In this document: positions 8,593 to 17,239 of the stretch, one piece after another
Numbering within the stretch: position 1 is the stretch's first letter
Layout: each line of letters starts with the position of its first letter
From: Blastopirellula sp.
GTDB lineage: Bacteria; Planctomycetota; Planctomycetia; Pirellulales; Pirellulaceae
DNA: 32,517 nt
Reading direction: 5' to 3'
Assembly: GCA_002701545.1 (NCBI GenBank)
Contig: NZVR01000158.1
Location: 1-32,517 of the forward strand
Translations under genes and position numbers: made by a program
The notes under the pieces: model-generated
What the model saw: the letters and a program-made list of their open reading frames with translations, nothing else
What the model was told of the DNA's origin: nothing
Databases searched by the model: none

Positions 8593-9414
8593 ATGACTTA
8601 TGATGTGATACAGCATGCTCGGTCGCTTGGAAAGCTGCTGGAAGCGGAAGTACCTTTTGCCATCGTCACGTTGCTGGATATTCGGGGCAGCGCGCCGCAG
8701 GTTACCGGTGCCAAAGCCATTGTGACGGCCGAGGGGATTGCGTGCGGTACGGTCGGTGGTGGCAAGATCGAAGCGGCTGCCATTCAACGGGCTCAACAGC
8801 TGCTGGAAAAACGTAGTGGTACGACGTGTGAATTGCTGACCTGGAATCTGCAAACCGACGTGGGGATGACGTGTGGCGGCGAAGTGAAGTTGTTTTTCGA
8901 AGTCCATGCGAATGCGGATTGGCAGGTGACGGTGTTCGGAGCGGGGCACGTTGCGCAGGCATTGATTCCGCTACTGCTGCAACTGAATTGTCATGTTACT
9001 TGTATCGATACACGCGCCGATTGGCTGGCCAAATTGCCAGACCATCTCAAGTTGCGAAAATGGTGTTTGGATCCGATGGTCAGTGGAGTGGCCAGGCAGC
9101 CTGAGCACGCGTTTTTCGTCTTGATGAGCCAGGGCCACATGACCGATCTCCCCGTACTCGAAGAGATCTTGACGACGCGTTCCGCTCCGTACGTCGGTGT
9201 CATCGGCAGCGATCAGAAAGCCAGTGTCCTGCGTCGTGATCTGTTGGACCGGGGAGTGGCGACAGAGAAAATCGACTCATATCATTGCCCCATTGGTCTA
9301 CCGTTAGGTAATAATACCCCTGCAGAAATCTCGATCAGCATCGTCAGTCAATTGATTCAGCGACGCGATGAACTTGGGATCCTAAAGCATAAGGCGAAAC
9401 AGTTTTTGAAGTGA
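8593..9414 (+). CDS. xdhC: XdhC/CoxI-family molybdenum hydroxylase maturation protein
   Basis: A 273-residue accessory protein that binds molybdenum cofactor and helps sulfurate and insert it into xanthine dehydrogenase-family enzymes. The N-terminal XdhC/CoxI domain shows DIRGSAPQVTGAKAIV and GTVGGGKIEAAAI. The C-terminal Rossmann domain starts VTVFGAGHVAQALIPLLL with an acidic residue ending the second strand (CIDTRADW). It also shows YVGVIGSDQK and CPIGLPLGNNTPAEISISI. ATG 8593 is chosen over the open frame to 8479, which would run through the divergent MobA-like gene. It sits back to back with that gene, completing a molybdenum hydroxylase set. Confidence 0.9.
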   Translation: MTYDVIQHARSLGKLLEAEVPFAIVTLLDIRGSAPQVTGAKAIVTAEGIACGTVGGGKIEAAAIQRAQQLLEKRSGTTCELLTWNLQTDVGMTCGGEVKLFFEVHANADWQVTVFGAGHVAQALIPLLLQLNCHVTCIDTRADWLAKLPDHLKLRKWCLDPMVSGVARQPEHAFFVLMSQGHMTDLPVLEEILTTRSAPYVGVIGSDQKASVLRRDLLDRGVATEKIDSYHCPIGLPLGNNTPAEISISIVSQLIQRRDELGILKHKAKQFLK

Positions 9415-9555
9415 TGGTCACTGCGGTGCCAGGCGGCAGTGCAACGTACCAACGACCTCGTGTTGGCGATCGCTGGCGTTGTTTATACCAACCTGATTGA
9501 CGGTCCGTCGCAATTCGATGGCTGGGACATCGAGCAAAGTTGTTGGAGGATTCGC

Positions 9556-10263
9556 GTGCCGCATACGAAAACCCAAGTCATCCAACTTCTGCGCAAGCAC
9601 CGAGATGCCCGCGGGACAGCCCACTGGGAGGCGCGTCAGCCAGAAGACTCACCCGTGAAGAGCTTTGGAATCGGGCTGACCCGACTGCGTAAGTTGGCGA
9701 AGGAGATTGGTCGAGATCATCGGTTGGCACTTCAATTGTGGGCCAGCGACGTCTACGACGCCAAGATCATTGGGCTGCTGATCGACGAACCGAAAAAGAT
9801 GACTCGGGAGCAGGTTGAACAACAGGTGGAAGACGTGGGCTTGGGCATGTTGTCTCACGTTTTCGCCTCCTGTGATGCGACTTTGGCCAAGTCCCCCCTG
9901 GCATTCGAGGTTGCGCGTGATTGGATGGACAGTCCCGATGCGCTCCGACGTCAGTGTGGTTTCGCGTTGCTGTACGAACTGTCCAAGAAAAAAGTTGCCG
10001 GGTTGGATGATGATTATCTGTTGGAACGTATCGCTCATATCCGTGAGCAGATTCACGCGGAGTCGATGTGGGTGCGAGAAGCGATGAATACGGCTCTGAT
10101 GGGAATCGGCAAACGGAATAAAAAACTCAATCAGGCTGCAATCCGAGCGGCCAAGGCGATCGGTCCGGTTGCAATCGATTACGGTGAAGAGAATCGTTGT
10201 GAGCCGCTTGATGTGCTCAAGCATTTGACGAGCGATCACCTGCAACGGAAGTGGAATGCCTGA
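9556..10263 (+). CDS. DNA alkylation repair protein, AlkD-like HEAT-repeat glycosylase family
   Basis: A 235-residue all-helical protein of the PF08713 type. Members such as AlkD excise positively charged alkylated bases (3-methyladenine, 7-methylguanine) from DNA. The recognisable core is VKSFGIGLTRLRKLAKEIGRDHRLALQLWASDVYDAKIIG, followed by further HEAT-like helices with WVREAMNTALMGIGKRN near the end. GTG 9556 is chosen over the frame-open 9439: TGGAGGA sits 5 nt before it, and the resulting length equals the family's. Catalytic activity cannot be confirmed by eye, because some homologues lack the key aromatic and Asp residues. The gene is convergent with the kinase gene downstream. Confidence 0.8.
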   Translation: MPHTKTQVIQLLRKHRDARGTAHWEARQPEDSPVKSFGIGLTRLRKLAKEIGRDHRLALQLWASDVYDAKIIGLLIDEPKKMTREQVEQQVEDVGLGMLSHVFASCDATLAKSPLAFEVARDWMDSPDALRRQCGFALLYELSKKKVAGLDDDYLLERIAHIREQIHAESMWVREAMNTALMGIGKRNKKLNQAAIRAAKAIGPVAIDYGEENRCEPLDVLKHLTSDHLQRKWNA

Positions 10264-10270
10264 TGCGGGA

Positions 10271-10287
10271 CCTGTTCTCAGGACAGG
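10271..10287. terminator. Hairpin between convergent genes, possible bidirectional terminator
   Basis: CCTGTTC at 10271-10277 pairs with GGACAGG at 10281-10287 across a TCA loop (one G-U pair). It lies between the alkD-like stop and the kinase stop. There is no long T-run, so an intrinsic terminator is uncertain. Confidence 0.35.
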
Positions 10288-10294
10288 CTAGACG

Positions 10295-11980
10295 TCATTT
10301 CAGACGATCCGCAGATTGTGATTCAAGGCTGATCATCGAACGTCGCAGTGAGAAATACTGGATGACTCCGATCAGCAGCATGGAGATCAGGATGGGAATG
10401 GCGGTGTTCAAGGGAGGCGTGGAAACAGGGTAATACGTGGCCAAGTTGATCCAGAGGGCGGTGTAGCCGACCATGACCAGGAAGGTGGTGTAAATGACCA
10501 GGTTGGTGCGGCAGCGCAATACTGAACTGGCGACCATGACGTGATACAGAGGAATCAGCGAATTTGCCGTACTGCCGCCAGCTGAGAACAGGAACGCCGT
10601 GAGAATGATCACGTCGCTGGTGAGCCACAAATAAAGGACCCAAGCGGCGCCCCGACTGCGGGTCAGGCATTGCTGCCAGACCCAGGCTCCGCAACACAAA
10701 GCGGTGACAGTGATGGCCACGGCAACGTGAAACTCGGCACTTGTTTCCTGGAAAAAAGTACGGTAGATGACGTGATAGAGGTAGAGTGTGATGGCGGCTG
10801 CCCAGGTGATGGACAGGCCGGGGCGATGGCGAGCCCAGCGATAAATGCGGCGCCCGATGCTCAGCGGTTTGGCTTGTATCGCTTCCCCCGCCTGAAACAG
10901 TCGCAAATCATCTACTAACTCGCCCGCGTGGGCATAGCGGCGGGCAGGGTCGGTTTCCAGGCATTTCATGCAGATGGTGTTGAGCGCCACGGGAATCCGT
11001 CGGTTGATCGCTCGAGGGGCAATGACTTCGTGTTCCTGGATCAACTGCAAGTGCTTGGCGACTCCCGCTTCCTCGGATTGGATGGGAGGTCTGCCGGTGA
11101 GCATGCGGTATAGAATCGCCCCCAACCCATACACATCGGTTGCGGTTGACGTCATGTCCACGTCTCCCAAGGCTTGCTCGGGAGCCATGTAGCCGGGGGT
11201 TCCCATAATGTCGCCGGCCGAAGTGGCGCTAGATTCCTGGTTGAGGTATTTGGCCAAACCGAAGTCGGTGACCCAAGGGCGTTGGGTGGTGTTGTCGATC
11301 AGGATATTGGATGGCTTGAGGTCTCGGTGAATGATGTCTCGTTGATGGGCGCAGGCGACGGCTTGGCCGACGGCGGTCATGATCGTTAAGGTTTCTTGTA
11401 ATGAAATCGCCCCGGAAGTGAGTACCGACTCCAGGTCTTCCCCATCGATAAACTTCATGGCAATGAACGGTTCACCATGGACCGTGCCAAGTTCATATAC
11501 AGGGACGACCGCTTCGTCATCGAGTTGGGCGGCCGCATTAGCTTCTGTCATGAAGCGTTCGATTTCGATACTCGAAGCGAACATACCGGAGCGAATCATC
11601 TTGATCGCTGCCAACCGCTGAGGGCGCAGTTGTTGCGCTTTGTAGACAATGCCCATCCCCCCGCGTGCCAGTTCTTCGATGATCTCGTAGTTTTCGATCT
11701 CGGGAAAAGGCTGATTGAGATCAAGTTCAGGAAGTGGGCGACCAATCGTTTCCGGAATCTGGTGGCTCGTCGTGCCGCCCGGGTCGGCTTGCAGTGGTTC
11801 GCATTCCGCATCCGCTTGCAGCATGGACAAGACTTGCTGCTGCAACGCTTTGGGGTACTGGGATTGAGCGAGCACCCACGGCACACGGTCCTCTGGCGTG
11901 ATTTCCAGGGATTGGAGAAACAGCGCTTGCGCCTGTTCGTAGGCTTCCCGCTGGTTTCGTGTCGAATCCGATCCGCTCAC
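10295..11980 (-). CDS. Membrane Hanks-type Ser/Thr protein kinase
   Basis: A 561-residue kinase. After about 97 N-terminal residues the catalytic domain shows the glycine loop ARGGMGIVYKA (105-115), ATP-binding K127, HRDLKPSNIL (218-227), DFG (239-241) and MAPEQ (265-269), so it appears active. After the domain comes RWARHRPG and then about six hydrophobic segments (roughly 390-545), so the C-terminal third is integral membrane without a recognised sensor domain. Start is GTG 11980, overlapping the stop of the upstream ECF gene as GTGA. The coupled ECF-kinase arrangement is known in planctomycetes and suggests the kinase controls that sigma factor or its promoter choice. Confidence 0.93.
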   Translation of the reverse strand: MSGSDSTRNQREAYEQAQALFLQSLEITPEDRVPWVLAQSQYPKALQQQVLSMLQADAECEPLQADPGGTTSHQIPETIGRPLPELDLNQPFPEIENYEIIEELARGGMGIVYKAQQLRPQRLAAIKMIRSGMFASSIEIERFMTEANAAAQLDDEAVVPVYELGTVHGEPFIAMKFIDGEDLESVLTSGAISLQETLTIMTAVGQAVACAHQRDIIHRDLKPSNILIDNTTQRPWVTDFGLAKYLNQESSATSAGDIMGTPGYMAPEQALGDVDMTSTATDVYGLGAILYRMLTGRPPIQSEEAGVAKHLQLIQEHEVIAPRAINRRIPVALNTICMKCLETDPARRYAHAGELVDDLRLFQAGEAIQAKPLSIGRRIYRWARHRPGLSITWAAAITLYLYHVIYRTFFQETSAEFHVAVAITVTALCCGAWVWQQCLTRSRGAAWVLYLWLTSDVIILTAFLFSAGGSTANSLIPLYHVMVASSVLRCRTNLVIYTTFLVMVGYTALWINLATYYPVSTPPLNTAIPILISMLLIGVIQYFSLRRSMISLESQSADRLK

Positions 11981-12543
11981 TCAGTTTCCTCAGTGCCAAG
12001 TTCTGCTGCCAGCCATGCTCTGGCCACGCGAAAGTCATTCTTGACAGTGGCGGGGGAAACTTCAAGCACGGTCGCGGTCTCCACGACGGAAAGCCCGCCG
12101 AAAATACGCAACTCGATGACCCGGGCATGGCGTTGATTGAGCTCTTGGAGTCGCTCGAGCATCTCATTGAGGGCCAAAATTTCCAACGGATCTGTGGTGT
12201 GTTGAATAAATTGATCCGTCAGTTGGACACGACGTGCGCCTCCGCCACGTTTACCGGCCGCACGTTTCCGCGCGTGATCGATCAAGATCCGCCGCATTTG
12301 AGTCGCTGCCACGGCAAAGAAATGACGGCGGTCGCGCCAGTCGACATCGGCGTGGTCGATCAACTGCATATACACCTCGTTAACCATCGCGGTGGGCTGT
12401 AAGGTGTGCTCTTGGCGTTCGTTGCGCAGTTTCGCTGCCGCTAATGACCGCAGCTCGTGATAGATATGCGGAATCAACGCTTCGGCGGCGCCTTGATCCC
12501 CGCGAGCCGCGTTTGCAAGCAGACGTGTGGTTTCATTCGGCAT
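11977..12543 (-). CDS. ECF-type sigma factor (PF07638 group), kinase-linked
   Basis: A 188-residue sigma factor of the group often found beside Ser/Thr kinases in Planctomycetes and Acidobacteria. Visible parts are the region 2 segment TAMVNEVYMQLIDHADVDW, RDRRHFFAVAATQMRRILIDHARKR, and region 4 LQELNQRHARVIELRIFGG with the helix-turn-helix SVVETATVLEVSPATVKNDF. No anti-sigma gene follows. Instead the kinase start overlaps its stop by 4 nt, so regulation by phosphorylation is the natural hypothesis. ATG 12543 is used with no strong Shine-Dalgarno. It diverges from the MFS gene across 155 bp. Confidence 0.92.
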   Translation of the reverse strand: MPNETTRLLANAARGDQGAAEALIPHIYHELRSLAAAKLRNERQEHTLQPTAMVNEVYMQLIDHADVDWRDRRHFFAVAATQMRRILIDHARKRAAGKRGGGARRVQLTDQFIQHTTDPLEILALNEMLERLQELNQRHARVIELRIFGGLSVVETATVLEVSPATVKNDFRVARAWLAAELGTEETE

Positions 12544-12698
12544 GCAGTAGTTTCTCGAAAGAATGGTTGACCTGTTGCCAGGGATTCGGATTCGAGTGGG
12601 CTTAATCCGTTTCGATTTGGAGTCGAACTAGCCGTGTTTGGGTAGTTTTACGCTTAGAAACCGGGTACGCTTGTGAGACGATTGTAAGAGGGATTGCC

Positions 12699-14003
12699 AT
12701 GGAAAAGGCGCATCAACGCGGGTTTATCTTCCTTAATGTTACTCAATTCTGCGGCGCTGCCAATGACAACATTCTGAAGCAGCTGCTGATGTTTGGGCTC
12801 GCGGCAGAAGGCATTTGGGCGGAAAAGCTCGGAGTTGGTGGGCAGGCCTATGCCTCACTCTGCCTGGCAGTACCCTTTGTCCTGCTCTCCGGATTTACCG
12901 GTCAGTTTTCTGACCGCTACAGCAAACGTGACCTGAGTATCATCGTTAAGCTGTCGGAGATTTTCATTGCCGCCCTGGCGATGCTTGGTCTGATCTTCAG
13001 CAGTCTATGGATGGTCCTGGGGGCATTAATCTTGATCGCTGCGCAAAGTGCCTTCTTTGGGCCGGCCAAGTTCGGCATGTTGCCGGAGCTTGTCCCGAAG
13101 AACCGATTGAGCCGTGCGAACGGTACGTTGAATATGTTTACGTACTTGGCTGTGATTCTCGGATCGGCGCTGGGGGGACCACTGTATGACGTCTACGCTC
13201 CCAGCGTGGGATCCGTACCAAGGATTCTCTGGTTGCCCGGTGTGATACTGTTGTGCGTGGCGGTGATTGGTACGGCGTCCGCATTTGGGTTACCGCGACT
13301 GCGTGCCAAGGACCCTGCTCTGAAGATCAAGCCGATGTTGTTTCGGACATATGTGGACACTTGGCGGGAGATTGCCGGGACGCCGGTCGCCTCCGCAGTG
13401 ATCGCCTGGTCGATTTTCTTTTTCATTGTGGGCGGCGTGGCAATCTTGGTGCTGCCGGATTACAAGGGGTTGCTGGAGATCACGGCGAGTGAAGTTGCGG
13501 GGCTGATGGCTTTATTGGCGATCTCGACTGGGGTGGGAGATTTTGTTGCAGGTCGTGTCTCGGGCGAGAAGATTCGGCCTGAATTAATTACGCTAGGGGC
13601 GGTAGGAACGACTGTCGGTTTCTTTCTCCTGGGAGTGGCGCCGTTGAACTACTATGTGATTGCGCTCTGTTTGGCAGGGGTTGGGTTCATGGCCGGTTTC
13701 TTTATGGTGCCGCTACAAACGATGATCCAACATTTGACAACCCCGCAGTTACGCGGACGCGTGCTGGGGCTCTGGAATTGTGGGTCATTCGTGGGGATTA
13801 TTTTCGGGAACCTCGTGTTCTTGCTGGCCAAAAACCTGGGCTTTACCTCATCGCATGTGTTTTTTCTGTGTGGCGCGCTGACCTTGGCAGTGGTGGTCTA
13901 CTATTTACTGCGGTGGCGGACCATGTTTGTGACTGCGCTGGCGGAGGCGGATGCGCGGGAGACCGTTTCTGCGAGTCACGCCGTCGAGACGCCCTCGGGG
14001 TAG
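12699..14003 (+). CDS. MFS transporter, LplT-like
   Basis: A 434-residue inner-membrane protein with about 11-12 hydrophobic helices. The N-terminal FLNVTQFCGAANDNILKQ and the loop GQFSDRYSKRDLSI, followed by AQSAFFGPAKFGMLPELVP, match the LplT branch of the major facilitator superfamily. LplT flips lysophospholipids inward and is often fused or adjacent to an acyltransferase/acyl-ACP synthetase; no such partner is present here. The substrate is therefore uncertain. Start ATG 12699 has AGAGGG about 6 nt upstream. A short hairpin begins at the stop codon. Confidence 0.85.
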   Translation: MEKAHQRGFIFLNVTQFCGAANDNILKQLLMFGLAAEGIWAEKLGVGGQAYASLCLAVPFVLLSGFTGQFSDRYSKRDLSIIVKLSEIFIAALAMLGLIFSSLWMVLGALILIAAQSAFFGPAKFGMLPELVPKNRLSRANGTLNMFTYLAVILGSALGGPLYDVYAPSVGSVPRILWLPGVILLCVAVIGTASAFGLPRLRAKDPALKIKPMLFRTYVDTWREIAGTPVASAVIAWSIFFFIVGGVAILVLPDYKGLLEITASEVAGLMALLAISTGVGDFVAGRVSGEKIRPELITLGAVGTTVGFFLLGVAPLNYYVIALCLAGVGFMAGFFMVPLQTMIQHLTTPQLRGRVLGLWNCGSFVGIIFGNLVFLLAKNLGFTSSHVFFLCGALTLAVVVYYLLRWRTMFVTALAEADARETVSASHAVETPSG

Positions 14004-14020
14004 CACCTGATGGGGTGCCC
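13999..14020 (+). terminator. Hairpin at the end of the MFS gene
   Basis: GCACC (14003-14007) pairs with GGTGC (14014-14018), extended by an outer GG/CC. It begins at the stop codon. No clear T-run follows, so the terminator call is weak. Confidence 0.3.
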
Positions 14021-14381
14021 GCTTGTCTCTGCCCCGCCTCTGCGCATGGGCGTCTGCAAGAAACGTCGTGGTGGCAAGCCTACTGAAGCATCGATTGCCG
14101 GTTCCCACGCCGGTAACGTCTCCTTGAATCCGTCGTCATGCTTAAACGCATCGGTCATGCAGGGCGCTGAAAAGTCGCCTCATGCGTCACGCCTGGGATG
14201 GATCTAGCGATTGTGCAGAAAAAGCAATCGCGCTTACACGGCAGCGGTGCACTTTTCGCATCCAGGTGATTTTTTGCAATGCAGAGCGGTCGCATAACGT
14301 AGGGTTTCGGTGCTCCCTCGTAGCTCATCCCATCGATTTCTTAGCTTATGCGCGTTCGCGCTACCGACCATCGAGACAGGT
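14021..14381. other. Intergenic region upstream of the HD-GYP regulator
   Basis: No gene is supported in these roughly 360 bases. One 7-bp perfect inverted repeat, GCGATTG at 14207-14213 and CAATCGC at 14225-14231, could form a hairpin in a leader. No clear sigma-70 promoter was found. Confidence 0.4.
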
Positions 14382-15743
14382 ATGACTACCGACCAATCGA
14401 TTTGCTGCAGTACTGCTTTTCTGGAGCAGTCTGCCGACTCCGCAACCGTTCCCGTGCATCATCGTCGAATTCTGGTGATCGATGATAATCCATCGATCCA
14501 TAGCGATTTCGTGAAAATCCTCGGCAGTCCATCCATGAGTTCTGGGTTGACAGCCAAGGAAGAGCGTCTGTTTGGTGAGAGTTGTTCATCAGGTGTGACG
14601 CTGGAATATGAGGTGGATACCGCCCGGCAAGGAGAAGAAGGTTTGGACATGATCGCGGCAGCGGTTGCCAGCGGTCAATCCTACAGCGTGGCCTTCGTGG
14701 ACGTCCGCATGCCGCCCGGCTTGGACGGTGTGGCGACCGTGGAACGCGCGGCGCGTTTGGATCCCAATCTGCAACTTGTCCTGTGCACCGCCTATGCGGA
14801 CCATACCGCTCAGCAAGTGATTGATCGGATGGGGACGACAGATCGTTTGCTGTTTTTACGCAAACCGTTTGACGCGGTGGCGGTGGATTTGTTGGCCAGC
14901 GCCTTGACTGAAAAATGGCGTCTGACGCAGCAGATTGATCGCTTGGTCGAATCGCAACAAAACTGTATTTCGCGACTGGACCGGGTTGTCAAACTGGTGG
15001 AAACAGAACGCCAAGAGTTGGCCGAGTCGCACTCTTCCTTAGCGAATCGCGCGGATACGCTTAGCCGTCGATTGCTCGATCGGACAGTGGAAATTCTGGG
15101 AACACGAGATGCGGTGGTGTTTGCGCTGGCACATTTGGCCGAAGCACGCGATCCCGCCAAGGGTGACCATCTGTTTCGTATTCGAGAGTACGCCCAGACC
15201 TTAGCGGAATACCTGGCGACAGACAGTCCTTACGCGAATCAAATCGACCGGCAGTTTCTTCGAGATTTATATCGTGCGACGCCGTTGCATGACATTGGCC
15301 AGGTTAGCATCCCGGATGATGTTTTACTGAAACCGGGACCGCTGACGGCGGAAGAGGTGCGTGTCATGCAGCAACACGCACAGATGGGGGCGGATGTTTT
15401 AGAGCGGACTACGATCGCTTCGCCGTTCGGGAGTTTCTTAGGGATGGCCGTTGATATCGCACGGCACCATCATGAACGCTTTGATGGCCAGGGGTACCCG
15501 GACGGACTTCAAGGAACGCAGATTCCGCTGGCCGCCCGTTTCGTTGCGGTGGCAGATGTCTTCGATGCCCTGACGTCCCAGCGCAGGTATCGTGATGCGA
15601 TCGATGTGGAAGAAGCCTGTGAGATGATTTTGCGGGAGTCAGGAAGCCGGTTTGATCCAGAAATCGTCAGCGCATTTGAAGCGTGCCTGGAGCGATTTGT
15701 GCAAATCCAGTTAGCCGCGACAGACGAATGGGGGGCTGAGTAA
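14382..15743 (+). CDS. Response regulator with HD-GYP cyclic-di-GMP phosphodiesterase domain
   Basis: A 453-residue regulator. The receiver domain (about 28-175) has acidic residues D34 and D35, phosphoacceptor D107 (VDVRMPPGLDG), T136 and K161. It carries an insert of about 25 residues after its first helix (about 50-75). A helical linker precedes the HD-GYP domain (about 240-440), which keeps HD (LHDIG, 302-306), HHH (362-364) and GYP (371-373), so hydrolysis of cyclic di-GMP is predicted. ATG 14382 is chosen over the open frame to 14310 because the receiver then starts at its normal distance. Its TAA overlaps the next ATG by one base, so it is cotranslated with the histidine kinase. Confidence 0.9.
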   Translation: MTTDQSICCSTAFLEQSADSATVPVHHRRILVIDDNPSIHSDFVKILGSPSMSSGLTAKEERLFGESCSSGVTLEYEVDTARQGEEGLDMIAAAVASGQSYSVAFVDVRMPPGLDGVATVERAARLDPNLQLVLCTAYADHTAQQVIDRMGTTDRLLFLRKPFDAVAVDLLASALTEKWRLTQQIDRLVESQQNCISRLDRVVKLVETERQELAESHSSLANRADTLSRRLLDRTVEILGTRDAVVFALAHLAEARDPAKGDHLFRIREYAQTLAEYLATDSPYANQIDRQFLRDLYRATPLHDIGQVSIPDDVLLKPGPLTAEEVRVMQQHAQMGADVLERTTIASPFGSFLGMAVDIARHHHERFDGQGYPDGLQGTQIPLAARFVAVADVFDALTSQRRYRDAIDVEEACEMILRESGSRFDPEIVSAFEACLERFVQIQLAATDEWGAE

Positions 15744-17170
15744 TGGTGATTTCAAACACCGCGATGACAGGCGATTCCCCCCTGGAACTGACCAGCAGTT
15801 ATGCGGAGATGACCTATCAGCGTGTCGGCTCCGGCGTCCAAGAGCCTCGTGCAGGACAATTGCGAGCCGCGCCCCAACGCAAAGACTCGAAAATCATGAT
15901 CGTGGACGATGATGATTTGATTGTGCGTTGCATGTGTAAACAGTTAGAACAGTTTGGCCATCAGCAGTTTGTGACGACGACGTCGGGCCAAGAGGCGGTC
16001 GAACTGGCCGTGAAAGAGCAACCGGATGTCGTGTTACTCGACATCATGATGCCGGATGTGGATGGCTTGCAGATTTTGCGCACCTTGCGCGTGACGCCAG
16101 CAACACGTTTTACCCCCGTCTTGATTCTGACCGCGGCGACGGACTCGGAAACCAAACAAGAGGCTCTGAAGCTCGGCGCGACGGATTTTTTGGGTAAGCC
16201 CGTGGATGCCAGCGAATTGGGATTGCGGGTACGCAATCTGGTGGTTGTCAAAGCGCATTACGATCAGCTGCAGGATTATAAAGTGGGTTTGGAATCCGAG
16301 GTGGCGCGCAAAGATGAACAGTTAGTGGCGTCGCGTCTGGAAGCGGATCAACGGTATCGTGCCGGCAAAGCAGAAATTGCCGTGGAAGTTTTGCATAACG
16401 TCGGGAATGCACTGAACAGCGTCAACGTGTCTGCCACCATGTTGCAACGGATCTTGCAACAATCTCATGTCGGCTCACTGGAAAAGGCAGTACGGTTGCT
16501 GTACTCCAATCTGAACGATCCGGTGACTTTCTTTACGCAGGACGAACGGGGCAAACTGTTGCCCGAATACTTGATTGAATTGTCGGCCGCCTTTGTCGCT
16601 GAACGGCACGCTTTCACCCACGAGATCGAGACATTACAAAAGCACGTCGAACACATCCGAACTGTGGTGACGACGCAGCAACGGTATGCGGGCGTGGCTG
16701 GCTTGGTGGAACGAGTCAAGCTCGATGAACTGATGGATGACAGCCTCCGGCTCAGCTCGTTCTCGGGAACGGAATCGGATACGGAAATTGTGAAGGAATA
16801 CGCAGAGTTGCCTGATTTATTGCTCGATCGCCAGCGTCTGTTGCAGGTGTTCGTCAATCTGATTAAGAATGCCGAAGATTCAATGCAGAGCGCGAAACGC
16901 ACCAACCGGCGGCTCGTGCTGAAAACCTGGGAAGAGGACGAGCAGCAGCTTTACATCGAAGTCGCCGATAATGGTATGGGCATCCAAGCCAGTGATCTGC
17001 AAAGCATCTTTGCTCACGGCTATACCACCAAAAGTGACGGCAATGGCTTTGGGCTGCACAGCTGTGCCAATTTGCTGGCGGAACTTGGTGGGACGATCCA
17101 AGCGTTCAGTGACGGTGTGAATCAGGGGGCAGCGTTCCGCGTCGAGTTACCTTACGCTGTCGCTGAGTAA
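15743..17170 (+). CDS. Receiver-histidine kinase hybrid (REC plus HATPase)
   Basis: A 475-residue soluble protein with no membrane segment. An N-terminal receiver (about 48-170) has D55-D58 acidic residues, phosphoacceptor D100 (LLDIMMPDVDG), T130 and K152. A short coiled coil leads to an unusual histidine box, EIAVEVLHNVGNALNSVN (H218), instead of the common HE(F/L)RTPL form. The ATP-binding domain is complete: N-box VNLIKNAEDSM, DNGMGI, and a glycine lid HGYTTKSDGNGFGLHSC. Having receiver input and kinase output in one cytoplasmic protein suggests it relays a signal received from another kinase. The overlapping upstream gene encodes the HD-GYP protein, a plausible phosphotransfer target. 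Confidence 0.9.
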   Translation: MVISNTAMTGDSPLELTSSYAEMTYQRVGSGVQEPRAGQLRAAPQRKDSKIMIVDDDDLIVRCMCKQLEQFGHQQFVTTTSGQEAVELAVKEQPDVVLLDIMMPDVDGLQILRTLRVTPATRFTPVLILTAATDSETKQEALKLGATDFLGKPVDASELGLRVRNLVVVKAHYDQLQDYKVGLESEVARKDEQLVASRLEADQRYRAGKAEIAVEVLHNVGNALNSVNVSATMLQRILQQSHVGSLEKAVRLLYSNLNDPVTFFTQDERGKLLPEYLIELSAAFVAERHAFTHEIETLQKHVEHIRTVVTTQQRYAGVAGLVERVKLDELMDDSLRLSSFSGTESDTEIVKEYAELPDLLLDRQRLLQVFVNLIKNAEDSMQSAKRTNRRLVLKTWEEDEQQLYIEVADNGMGIQASDLQSIFAHGYTTKSDGNGFGLHSCANLLAELGGTIQAFSDGVNQGAAFRVELPYAVAE

Positions 17171-17239
17171 CCAGCGCGCCGGTTGCGACCATCCGTTGTC
17201 GGCTTGCGTCCGGCAGTGAATAGAAGACGCTGCTCGCCG

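Noticed and set aside
11477-12136. Plus-strand ORF of 219 codons opposite the kinase/ECF junction
   Set aside because: Shadow of two strongly recognisable genes; translation has no family features.
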